A DNA stretch of 5,935 nucleotides from Syntrophorhabdus sp. (GTDB lineage Bacteria > Desulfobacterota > BSN033 > UBA1163): the NCBI GenBank assembly GCA_020724025.1, contig DYHU01000237.1, forward strand, positions 1 to 5,935. The letters run 5' to 3'. Below are positions 1-5,935 of this stretch, piece by piece. Within the stretch, counting starts at the first letter, position 1. Each line of letters begins with the position of its first letter. The translations under genes were made by a program, and so were the position numbers. Under the pieces are notes generated by a model. It had not been told where the DNA came from and searched no databases. It was given only the letters and a program-made list of their open reading frames with translations.

Positions 1-768
1 ACAAAGGCCGGAGAGGACTTCAAGGAGGACTTAAATCTCAAGGGGCAATTCCGTCCTCTTCGTCCCCTTCAAAAAATGGTCCGGTTAATCATCGGCTATC
101 TCCATCTCCTCATGGCCATCGCCTGGTTCGGAACAATCCTCTATGTCCACATACTCTTGAAACCGGCCTATGCGGCAAAGGGGCTTCCGAAAGGGGAATT
201 GATTCTTGGGTGGCTTGGAATCGTCGTCCTCTCCATCACAGGAGTTCTCCTGACGATTTCCCGAATGCCGACCTGGGAGGCCTTCTATACCACAAGATTT
301 GGAATTCTGCTGAGTCTTAAAATCTTTCTCTTTCTCATCATGGTGACCACCGCGGTCATCGTCACCTTCTTCATCGGTCCAAAAATGAGAAAACAGAAGA
401 CCCTTCCATTGCCTCAGAATAAAAACAGGTTTTCTCCGGAAGAACTCTCTCATTTTGATGGTAGGGAGGGGAGGCCGGCCTACTTCGGATATAAAGAAAA
501 GGTCTACGATGCCGGTTTGAGCAAACTCTGGAAAGATGGAAGCCACATGAAAAAGCATCCTGCGGGCAGTGACCTGACTGATATTCTTAAAACCGCACCT
601 CACGGGGAGGAGAAGATATTACAGCTGCCTGTGGTCGGAGAATTGATACCGGTGAGTGTAAAAATGGGAAAGTCCGTCCATGAAAAAGTTTTTTATTTCA
701 TGGCCTATATGAACCTGATCTTTGTCTTCTTAATTACGTTTATTATCGCCCTCTGGCGCTGGTGGTAA
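1..768 (+). CDS. CopD-like membrane protein with inserted cytochrome b5-like haem domain (5' partial)
   Basis: Probably a membrane electron-transfer or haem protein; the exact role is unknown. The first in-frame ATG is at 76, but the 25 codons from the window edge to it are all sense and there is no Shine-Dalgarno just upstream, so the gene probably starts outside the window. Residues below are counted from ATG 76. Hydrophobic segments lie at about 3-25, 43-62, 77-101 and 205-228; the first three, with the preceding FRPLRP stretch, resemble a CopD-superfamily repeat, and His10 and His25 lie in or next to the first. Between helices 3 and 4, residues 119-190 match the bacterial cytochrome b5-like (heme/steroid-binding) type: FSPEELSHFDG, a KVYD strand, HPAGSDLT and APHGEE, ending in VVGEL. 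His161 and His176 are the likely haem ligands, by family knowledge. The gene is convergent with the kinase gene, with an inverted repeat in between. Confidence is high for a real gene and good for the domains, but low for any specific partner or substrate. Confidence 0.82.
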   Translation, partial: TKAGEDFKEDLNLKGQFRPLRPLQKMVRLIIGYLHLLMAIAWFGTILYVHILLKPAYAAKGLPKGELILGWLGIVVLSITGVLLTISRMPTWEAFYTTRFGILLSLKIFLFLIMVTTAVIVTFFIGPKMRKQKTLPLPQNKNRFSPEELSHFDGREGRPAYFGYKEKVYDAGLSKLWKDGSHMKKHPAGSDLTDILKTAPHGEEKILQLPVVGELIPVSVKMGKSVHEKVFYFMAYMNLIFVFLITFIIALWRWW

Positions 769-770
769 AT

Positions 771-853
771 AAAAATAGGGACACCTCCCATTTTTACCTA
801 CAAGAACTGCTAACGATTCTTTCAATTAAAAAATGGGAGGTGTCCCTATTTTT
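771..853. repeat. Perfect 25-bp inverted repeat, possible bidirectional terminator or REP/MITE-like element
   Basis: The arms at 771-795 and 829-853 are exact reverse complements over 25 bases, with the core TAGGGACACCTCCCA flanked by A and T runs, and are separated by a 33-nt spacer (796-828). The element fills the 96-bp gap between the stop of the membrane-protein gene (768) and the stop of the convergent kinase gene (865). In either direction the folded RNA would end in a U run, so it could terminate both transcripts. The perfect pairing over 25 bp and the long spacer are more than a simple terminator needs. That pattern suits a palindromic intergenic repeat of the kind mobilised by REP-associated Y1 transposases, but no transposase is present and copy number cannot be judged from one window. 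Confidence 0.85.
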
Positions 854-864
854 TAATGCTTGAA

Positions 865-3567
865 TCACATCTTTTCCTTCAGTTCCATGGCCTCAAAGAT
901 GAGCTGGGTGACCTGGTCGAAGTTAAAGGGCTTGGAAATCATGAGATCAATTCCGTTTTCGCTCATCTTCTCTCTATTCAGTTCCATTCCCCATCCGGTA
1001 ATCATGACGACCGGAACTTTCGGATTCAATTCCTTCAGCGCCTTTCCCACCTCCCAGCCCGAAATCTTTGGCATCCCGAGATCGGTGAAGACCAGATCAA
1101 ATTCCTTCTTCTTAAACTGCTCTATCCCTTCGTCCCCATCCTCTGCCACGTCAACCTGGTGACCTTTGGTCCTCAGCATCCGGGAGAGGATGTCCCGGAC
1201 AGCCTCCTCGTCATCGATCACCAGGATCTTGGCCGGACGAATCATCCCCGAGGGTTTCTCCATCCTCTTTTCAGCCTCTTTGACTTCTTCCCCATAACCC
1301 ATGGGAAGATGGAGAATGAAGACGGTTCCCTTCCCGGGTTCGCTCTCGACCAAAATCTCCCCTCCATGGCGTTTGATGATTCCGTAAGAGACGCTCATCC
1401 CCAGTCCGGAACTGGTGACTCCTTTGGTGGTGAAGAAGGGGTCGAAAATTCTTTTCTTCACCTCCCCTGGCATACCGATGCCCGTATCGGCAATCTTCAT
1501 CTCCACCCAGTCTTCTGAATGGGGTTGGGTCGAAAGGGTGATCTGGCCTCCCTTCGGCATGGCATCGACGGCGTTGAAGAGAATGTTGGTCAAGACCTCT
1601 CTTAACTCCGATGGATTCCCCAAGATGGGAGGGATTTCCCCGAGTTTTTTAATCAGTTCGATCTGGATTCCCTTCTTTTGAGCCTGGTCCTTCCATCTCG
1701 GCTCTGTGATCGCCGCCACTTCATGGACGAGATCGTTGAGGGAAAGAGGGATGAATTCCCTGTCCCTCCTTTTCCCTGTAAAATCTTGAATGCGACGGAC
1801 CGTCTCCGCCCCATCCTTTGAAGCCTTTTCAATCGTTTTTAACCGTTCCCGGATTTCATCAGGCCCATAATGGTCAAAGGAATGAAGCAGGAGTTGAATA
1901 TTCCCAAGGATGGCGGCCAGGACATTATTGAAATCGTGAGCCACCCCGCTTGCCATCTCCCCCATGGCTCTCAATTTCTCGGCCTGGATGATCTGGTCCT
2001 GAGCCTGTTTTAATTCACTGAGGGTTTGCTTCAAATCGGAGAAGAGCTGGGCATTCTCAATGAAGATGCTCACCTGACTGGCAAAGGAGGAGAGGGCCTT
2101 TAGATCCTCTTCGTCAAAGCCGTGAATCTCTCTGCTCTCCATATCGAGAACACCGATCACCTGATCCCTTACCTTGAGTGGAAAGGCGGCTTCTGACTTC
2201 CCCTCCGGAGATCCTGGGATATATCTGGAATCTTTTGATACATCTGGGACATAAAGAGGTTCGCCAGTATGGGCCACCCAACCGACGATGCCATCGATCC
2301 CGACCCGAAATCTCAAATGCTCCACCTCTTTAATGTCTCGGCCGATCACCTGCCGGACATAGAGTTCATTCTTCTCTCGATCCAGCAACAGGATGCTGCA
2401 TAAGGGATAACCCCATTGCGCCTCGAGAAGTTCCAGAGCATTCTTGAGCAATTCATCAAGATCGAGAGTCGACGAGAGTTTTTTCCCAACCTCATAGAGG
2501 GTCGTCAATTGCCTGATCTTGGCTAAAGAGTCCTCATAGAGTTGAGCGTTCCCAATCGCGATGGCCGCCTGTTGAGCAAAACCGAAAAGGATGTCTATCT
2601 CGCCTTGTTGAAAATGCTTTTGGGGATCGGAGGCGCCAATCGCCATGACCCCAATCACCATATCCCTGACGATTAAAGGAACGCCCACGACTTCTTTGAA
2701 ATGGATGGAATCCAGTTCTTTCATTCGGTTGGGATCGTGTTCATAATCCCTATAAAGGACAGGACTCTTCTTTCTTAATACCTCTCCCACAATACCAATG
2801 GATGAGGGTGAAAATTCTCTTCCGATAAAGGATCCGGGCAACCCATGAACAATCACGTTCCCATAGGTCTGTTTCCGGTTGTCCCAGAGAGCGACTGATC
2901 CGGCATCGACCCTTAAGAGTTCGATGGCGCTCTTCACTATTTTTTCAAGAATCACTTTCAGTTCGAGGCGGGAGGCGATTTCCTGACTGATGGAGTAAAG
3001 GGTCTTCTGCTCTTCCAGACGCTTGACATTTTCCGTATAGAGGGAGGCTCTCTCCAGGGCGCTACTGATGATCTGTCCGATGGAATTGAAGAGATTCCTG
3101 GTGGAAGGCGTGAACGGATAAAATTCCTTTCGGGCAATATTGAGGGTTCCGTAGATCTTCTCTCTCGATTTAAGAGGGATTACCGCCAGGGATTTCAAAC
3201 CCTCTTCGATGGCAAAAGGGATGGCTTCCGGATAGCCGGGGTAGTCCTCAATGAAGAGGGGCTCCCCCGAAAGGGCAACCTTTCCTGTCGCCCCTTCTCC
3301 CAACTTCAACCGTTTCATCCCTTTCGAAAAGGCCATTGAGAACCCTTTATGAGCCACATAGATCAGCCCACCGGTCTTCTCCTCTAAAAGGTAGATGCCT
3401 ACCGACTGGATTTCCGTCATCTCCACGATCTTATCCAGACTCTTGTTCAGGATCTCATCGAGATCAATCGACTCGTTGACGGTCTGGCTGATGGCATTGA
3501 GGATCGAAAGCTCACGGTTGAGCCTGACGATCTCTTCTCCTTTTCCCCTCTTCTTCTCACTCTTCAT
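865..3567 (-). CDS. Soluble hybrid sensor histidine kinase: GAF-GAF-GAF-HisKA-HATPase-REC
   Basis: Cytosolic two-component sensor kinase of 900 residues with no signal peptide or membrane segment. A charged N-terminal coil (1-30) leads into three GAF-like modules at about 20-175, 185-340 and 355-505, then a coiled linker (506-535). The H-box has phospho-acceptor His544 in GVAHDFNN, the HDFNN type seen in NtrB-like kinases. The ATPase domain shows the N-box (N661/N665), DTGIGMP (694-700), FDPFFTTK (708-715), GLGMS (721-725) and GKGTVF (745-750). The C-terminal receiver (about 780-893) keeps acidic D785/D786, phospho-acceptor D829, T857 and K879. Kinase and receiver therefore both look active. 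There is no DNA-binding or enzymatic output domain, so the phosphate probably passes to an Hpt protein or separate regulator encoded elsewhere, or the receiver tunes the kinase. The GAF ligands are unknown; Cys390 in GAF3 is the only cysteine I see. The start codon has only a weak, distant purine-rich GGAAGGA upstream. The gene lies 22 bp after the DUF2284 gene, so co-transcription is likely. Confidence 0.96.
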   Translation of the reverse strand: MKSEKKRGKGEEIVRLNRELSILNAISQTVNESIDLDEILNKSLDKIVEMTEIQSVGIYLLEEKTGGLIYVAHKGFSMAFSKGMKRLKLGEGATGKVALSGEPLFIEDYPGYPEAIPFAIEEGLKSLAVIPLKSREKIYGTLNIARKEFYPFTPSTRNLFNSIGQIISSALERASLYTENVKRLEEQKTLYSISQEIASRLELKVILEKIVKSAIELLRVDAGSVALWDNRKQTYGNVIVHGLPGSFIGREFSPSSIGIVGEVLRKKSPVLYRDYEHDPNRMKELDSIHFKEVVGVPLIVRDMVIGVMAIGASDPQKHFQQGEIDILFGFAQQAAIAIGNAQLYEDSLAKIRQLTTLYEVGKKLSSTLDLDELLKNALELLEAQWGYPLCSILLLDREKNELYVRQVIGRDIKEVEHLRFRVGIDGIVGWVAHTGEPLYVPDVSKDSRYIPGSPEGKSEAAFPLKVRDQVIGVLDMESREIHGFDEEDLKALSSFASQVSIFIENAQLFSDLKQTLSELKQAQDQIIQAEKLRAMGEMASGVAHDFNNVLAAILGNIQLLLHSFDHYGPDEIRERLKTIEKASKDGAETVRRIQDFTGKRRDREFIPLSLNDLVHEVAAITEPRWKDQAQKKGIQIELIKKLGEIPPILGNPSELREVLTNILFNAVDAMPKGGQITLSTQPHSEDWVEMKIADTGIGMPGEVKKRIFDPFFTTKGVTSSGLGMSVSYGIIKRHGGEILVESEPGKGTVFILHLPMGYGEEVKEAEKRMEKPSGMIRPAKILVIDDEEAVRDILSRMLRTKGHQVDVAEDGDEGIEQFKKKEFDLVFTDLGMPKISGWEVGKALKELNPKVPVVMITGWGMELNREKMSENGIDLMISKPFNFDQVTQLIFEAMELKEKM

Positions 3568-3589
3568 ATGAGAATTTCTTCCTTCCCTT

Positions 3590-4120
3590 TCAATCCACCA
3601 GGATCAATCCGAAGATATTCTGTTCCTCTTCGGGAGTTCGCACCACCTGGATAGAAAACCCATTATCCCTTGCGGTCTTATAGACATCCACCCCGCAGGC
3701 CTCCATGGAGGGCCTTGCCTCGATCCCGTGTTTGCAAAGACTGTTTAAATCACACTCCTTGCAGAGGCGACAGGGCCCTGAGGTCATGCTCCAGGTTTTA
3801 TAATAGCCTTCGAGGAAAATATCAATCTCGAGCCGGACAAGAATCTCATTAAATTGCTTCGTCTCCTCTCTCCTTTTGGTTCCATCGGTGATGCGCCGGT
3901 GGAGCAGGATCGCCTTCTGATAGGAATCGATCACCTTCCGGGTGATCTCCGGAGCGGGGGTGTGGGGAGGACAGCAATGACTCAACCCGAATCCAGGACA
4001 TCCGAACTGACATTTCAGCCTGACCCATTCGGCAGTCGAAATGGAGCCGGGATCGATCGCTTTTGCCCCATCCACTCCTCTTTCAAGAGCTCTCTCACAA
4101 TAGACCTCCACAGGTTTCAT
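3590..4120 (-). CDS. DUF2284 family predicted metal-binding / Fe-S protein
   Basis: Small cytosolic cysteine-rich protein of 176 residues, full length for the DUF2284 (predicted metal-binding) family, whose biochemical role is not established as far as I know. It has ten cysteines. The N-terminal part has Cys8 and the family's typical block C37-x3-C41-P followed by C49-C50-P-P (QFGCPGFGLSHCCPPHTP). The C-terminal part has C117-x2-C120-x2-C123-x5-C129, a spacing like that of ferredoxin [4Fe-4S] ligands, plus C142 in EACGVDVYKTA. A bound Fe-S cluster or other metal is inferred from this spacing. The ATG at 4120 is well supported by AAGGAGG four bases upstream. It is the first gene of a likely two-gene unit with the hybrid kinase 22 bp downstream, which raises the possibility of a redox- or metal-related signal to that kinase. 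An electron-carrier role unrelated to the kinase is equally possible. Confidence 0.92.
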   Translation of the reverse strand: MKPVEVYCERALERGVDGAKAIDPGSISTAEWVRLKCQFGCPGFGLSHCCPPHTPAPEITRKVIDSYQKAILLHRRITDGTKRREETKQFNEILVRLEIDIFLEGYYKTWSMTSGPCRLCKECDLNSLCKHGIEARPSMEACGVDVYKTARDNGFSIQVVRTPEEEQNIFGLILVD

Positions 4121-4124
4121 TCTT

Positions 4125-4131
4125 CCTCCTT
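4125..4131 (-). promoter_or_regulatory. Strong Shine-Dalgarno of the DUF2284 gene
   Basis: The minus strand reads AAGGAGG, then AAGA, then ATG at 4120. This near-complete anti-16S match fixes the start of the DUF2284 gene. It is the only canonical ribosome binding site I see among the minus-strand genes here; the kinase and protease genes have weak or no such signals. Confidence 0.8.
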
Positions 4132-4160
4132 TCTTTCACAAAGCTGAAGCTTCGCCCTAC

Positions 4161-4230
4161 AATTTGAAATTCCAATATTCAAATCCCAAATTCTAAATAG
4201 ATTCAAATTTCCAAACTCAAATAACCAAAA
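4161..4230. repeat. AT-rich imperfect tandem repeat upstream of the DUF2284 gene
   Basis: About 70 bp built from variations on TTCAAAT and CCAAA. Two adjacent 24-nt units, 4177-4200 and 4201-4224, both begin ATTCAAAT and match at 16 of 24 positions without gaps, better if a one-base shift is allowed. A related TTTGAAATTCC precedes them. The A/T runs recur roughly every 10-12 bases, so the DNA could be curved. It lies 40-110 bp upstream of the DUF2284 start, where its promoter would be expected. TAGAAT (-10-like, 4192-4197 on the minus strand) has TTGAGT (-35-like) upstream, but at a poor 19-bp spacing, so no promoter is called. Confidence 0.45.
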
Positions 4231-4231
4231 C

Positions 4232-4282
4232 ACCCCTCACCTTAGTCCTCTCCCCTGAGGGGAGAGGGATGGGGTGAGGGGT
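4232..4282. repeat. Compound inverted repeat (two 9-bp stems, 3-nt loop)
   Basis: CCCCTCACC (4233-4241) pairs with GGTGAGGGG (4273-4281), and inside it CCTCTCCCC (4247-4255) pairs with GGGGAGAGG (4259-4267) around a TGA loop. The five bases between the stems (4242-4246 and 4268-4272) could partly pair through one A-T and several G-T wobbles, giving a nearly continuous hairpin of about 50 nt. A further A-T pair closes the base at 4232/4282. No T run follows on the minus strand, so it does not look like a simple intrinsic terminator. C/G-rich palindromes of this form are a common class of dispersed intergenic repeat in bacterial genomes; copy number here is unknown. Confidence 0.8.
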
Positions 4283-4326
4283 TTCGAATATCCTCCGCTG
4301 AGATTTTGATCATTATCTGATTATGG

Positions 4327-4368
4327 GCCTGCCTGTGCGAAGTCCCGCCCTGCGGGACGAAGGCAGGC
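4327..4368. repeat. Second compound inverted repeat just downstream of the protease gene
   Basis: GCCTGCCT (4327-4334) pairs with AGGCAGGC (4361-4368), and inside it GTCCCGC (4342-4348) pairs with GCGGGAC (4352-4358) around a CCT loop. The flanks between the stems are unequal (7 and 2 nt). It begins 13 nt after the stop codon of the minus-strand protease gene, where it could stabilise the mRNA 3' end or slow polymerase. No U run follows, so a classical intrinsic terminator is not supported. Its GC-rich sequence contrasts with the AT-rich stretch 100 bp away, which suggests an inserted repeat unit. Confidence 0.8.
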
Positions 4369-4381
4369 GCTTGGGATTTAG

Positions 4382-5797
4382 TTATTTCCCTGTCCCTGTC
4401 AGTTCCCTGATCTCTCTCTGAGCTTCCTCCCTTTCCGGACTTCCCCTCTCCAGCCAATCGAGGGAAGTCCTGAAGTGAAGGAGTCCATTTTTATGTTCAC
4501 CTCTCAATTTAAAATATTTGGCAAAATAGAAGTGAGACAGTCCCTTCTGGCCCATTCTCCCATAAATGGAACCGAGGCTATGATGGACATCGATCCACTC
4601 GGGATGCTCCCTTTTGACCTTCAGGAAGAGTGGCAGGGCTTGGGTGAAATCCCCTTTCTCCTGAAAGCACCTTCCGAGATAATAAAAGCTCAACAGATCA
4701 TCGTTCCGATCATCTCCGCTTCTGGAGAGCGAATGAGCCGCTTCGAGGTTTTTGATCGCCTGATCCAGCTTTCCGGAAAGAAAAGAGGCGATCCCCAGTT
4801 CCCGCAATACATCCCTGTCGTTTGAAGCCAATGAGTGTGCATAATGAAAAGCCTCTATTGACTTGTCCAATCGCCCTACCTTGCGGTAGGCGAGGCCCAG
4901 GCCGTAATGGGCGTCCACATTCTGCGGATTGGAATCAGTTAGGGATTGAAAGTGGTTGATCGCCACATGGGGATCTCTCTCCTCCACAAAGGTCTTGGCC
5001 TGAATCTTTCGGTAAGTTCCGGAAGTTCTAAAAGGCCCTGCTGGTTTCGGTCCGGCCTGAAGGAGATTTTCCATGAGTGAGATCCGATCCTCGATCGCCG
5101 GATGGGTTGAGAGATAGGTGGGTATTTTAGGCCCGGAGGTGAGGCTGAGTTTGTAAATCTTGTTCATAAAGGTGATGAGTCCGTTTGGATCATAGCCTGC
5201 CCTGACCATGTATTGAAGGCTGTTCTGATCGGCTTCGACTTCCATCTCGCGGGTATATTTCAGGGCGAGGGCCTCAGTCGCGGCCATTGCGGTCGTGGCC
5301 ACCGCCTCAGAGGCTTTTCCCCCTCCGCCCAGAAGAACCCCTGCGATGATGGCTGCCATGGAGGCGATGTTAAGCCTTTTCGACCTTTCGATCATCTGGG
5401 CGACATGCCTCGCCATCACATGAGAGATTTCGTGACTGAGGACTCCTGCGACCTCCTGCTCATTCTCTGTTAAGATCAAAAGCCCGGTGGTCAGGAAGAT
5501 GTGACCTCCTGGGATGGCGTAGGCATTGGGGTCCGTTCCGTTGATCAGATAGAATTTGAACTCGAAAGGAGTCGGGCCTGCCTGAGCGACCAAAGAATGT
5601 CCAATCCTGTTGATAAAGGTCTGGAGGGTCAGGTCTCTCACCCATTCGACCCTCTTCTCCATTTCGAGGATGATCTTCTTCCCTAACTTCTTCTCCTCCT
5701 CGGTCGTCATGGCCCATGAAACTCTTACAGGACTGATAAAGAGAAGACAGAGAAAAAGAGAGAGAACCCAAATTGAGATTTTCTTCCGGGAGTCCAT
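4382..5797 (-). CDS. Exported M48 family metalloprotease with TPR repeats (BepA/YfgC-like)
   Basis: Probable periplasmic zinc metalloprotease and chaperone-like quality-control factor of the cell envelope; in the BepA family such proteins act on outer-membrane protein and LPS-assembly substrates. Counting from ATG 5797 (471 residues, close to BepA size), residues 1-29 form a Sec signal peptide (MDSRKK, hydrophobic core, cleavage after SWA). The M48 domain has HEISH with His122, Glu123 and His126. The likely third zinc ligand is Glu186, four residues before the Asp of EMEVEAD. STHP with His232 matches the loop whose His contacts zinc in BepA. A Gly/Ala-rich helix pair lies between these motifs. 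At least four TPR-like repeats follow at about 290-435. The frame is open further upstream to ATGs at 5821 and 5893. I prefer 5797 because it gives a clean signal peptide, and because 5893 falls in a terminator-like hairpin. None of the three has a clear Shine-Dalgarno. The gene is separated from the downstream DUF2284 gene by 261 bp of repeats, so it is probably a separate unit. Confidence 0.92.
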   Translation of the reverse strand: MDSRKKISIWVLSLFLCLLFISPVRVSWAMTTEEEKKLGKKIILEMEKRVEWVRDLTLQTFINRIGHSLVAQAGPTPFEFKFYLINGTDPNAYAIPGGHIFLTTGLLILTENEQEVAGVLSHEISHVMARHVAQMIERSKRLNIASMAAIIAGVLLGGGGKASEAVATTAMAATEALALKYTREMEVEADQNSLQYMVRAGYDPNGLITFMNKIYKLSLTSGPKIPTYLSTHPAIEDRISLMENLLQAGPKPAGPFRTSGTYRKIQAKTFVEERDPHVAINHFQSLTDSNPQNVDAHYGLGLAYRKVGRLDKSIEAFHYAHSLASNDRDVLRELGIASFLSGKLDQAIKNLEAAHSLSRSGDDRNDDLLSFYYLGRCFQEKGDFTQALPLFLKVKREHPEWIDVHHSLGSIYGRMGQKGLSHFYFAKYFKLRGEHKNGLLHFRTSLDWLERGSPEREEAQREIRELTGTGK

Positions 5798-5864
5798 CTT
5801 TTTATCTTTTTTGAAGATCATTTCAGTGGGATTAATCTTAACACGTTCCCTTTTTGTCGACAAT

Positions 5865-5935
5865 GAAAAAAAAGCCCTACATATCCTCTCCATTTGGGTG
5901 GGGTTTGGATGGTGGGAGTAAGAGGATATATAGGG
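5865..5935 (-). terminator. Terminator-like hairpin with T8 tract ahead of the protease gene
   Basis: Arms at 5875-5889 and 5921-5935 are reverse complements at 14 of 15 positions, with a 31-nt spacer. Read on the minus strand, the one mismatch becomes a U-G wobble, so all 15 pairs can form, and the 3' arm is followed by C and then eight T (5866-5873). Both points favour function in minus-strand RNA, most simply as the terminator of a gene just beyond the right edge. The long loop is atypical, and the structure may extend past the window. An attenuator in the protease leader is the alternative. Nothing else was recognised in 5798-5864 beyond a 10-bp palindrome TTGTCGACAA at 5854-5863. Confidence 0.6.

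Noticed and set aside
13..32. Short direct repeat GAGGACTT at 13-20 and 25-32, including an AAGGAGG that resembles a ribosome binding site
   Set aside because: It lies in the open coding frame, encodes a similar Glu-Asp pair twice, and is about 48 bases from ATG 76 with no start codon at a useful distance.
85..603. Minus-strand open frame (172 codons) opposite the membrane-protein gene
   Set aside because: It is the reverse-strand shadow of a gene with clear helices and a haem domain; it has no motif and no hydrophobic or catalytic pattern of its own.
856..1518. Long plus-strand open frame (220 codons) opposite the 3' end of the kinase gene
   Set aside because: It lies antisense to the HATPase and receiver region; the composition is shadow-like, with no recognisable domain and no ribosome binding site.
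4141..4381. CRISPR-like array
   Set aside because: The repeats are two imperfect adjacent 24-nt units and two unrelated palindromes; there are no regular spacers and no cas genes.
4242..4457. Minus-strand 71-codon open frame across the intergenic hairpins
   Set aside because: It runs through two palindromes and overlaps the end of the protease gene in another frame; the low-complexity translation is not protein-like.
5213..5771. Open frames on both strands overlapping the catalytic part of the protease gene
   Set aside because: They are alternative-frame shadows of the HEISH-containing gene; no domain is recognised.
5831..5860. Possible sigma-70 promoter for the protease gene: minus-strand TCGACA with ATTAAT 18 bp downstream
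   Set aside because: The -10 box matches consensus at only four positions, and alternative spacings do no better, so it is not distinguishable from chance in AT-rich DNA.

Overview
The window looks like chromosomal DNA from a Gram-negative, probably anaerobic bacterium, most likely an uncultured member of the Desulfobacterota (former Deltaproteobacteria) or a close neighbour. This placement is inference. It rests on the mix of a CopD-type membrane protein fused to a bacterial cytochrome b5-like domain, a DUF2284 cysteine-rich protein, a GAF-rich hybrid kinase and a periplasmic BepA-type protease, together with mid-range GC content. No marker gene settles the lineage, and there are no RNA genes, transposase genes or CRISPR arrays.

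Layout, left to right. (1) Positions 1-768, plus strand: the 3' part of a membrane protein with CopD-like helices and an inserted cytochrome b5-like haem domain; its frame stays open to the left edge, so the start is probably outside. (2) Positions 771-853: a perfect 25-bp inverted repeat around a 33-nt spacer, filling the gap between two convergent genes and shaped like a bidirectional terminator or REP/MITE-type repeat. (3) Positions 865-3567, minus strand: a 900-residue soluble hybrid histidine kinase (three GAF domains, HisKA, HATPase, C-terminal receiver). (4) Positions 3590-4120, minus strand: a 176-residue DUF2284 putative Fe-S/metal-binding protein, 22 bp upstream of the kinase and very likely in the same operon. 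(5) Positions 4121-4381: a 261-bp spacer holding a strong ribosome binding site, an AT-rich imperfect tandem repeat and two compound hairpins. (6) Positions 4382-5797, minus strand: an exported M48 metalloprotease with C-terminal TPRs (BepA/YfgC-like). (7) Positions 5798-5935: the leader of the protease gene, with a terminator-like hairpin plus T8 on the minus strand at the right edge.

How the genes relate. The kinase and the DUF2284 protein form the only tight pair; a redox or metal signal linked to a cytosolic phosphorelay is a reasonable hypothesis but is not shown by the sequence. The protease is a cell-envelope quality-control enzyme on the same strand, separated from the pair by hairpins. 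The left-hand membrane haem protein is convergent and transcriptionally separate. I found no clear new defence or mobile system. The items most worth a second look are the intergenic repeats, the CopD-cytochrome b5 fusion and the DUF2284-kinase pair.
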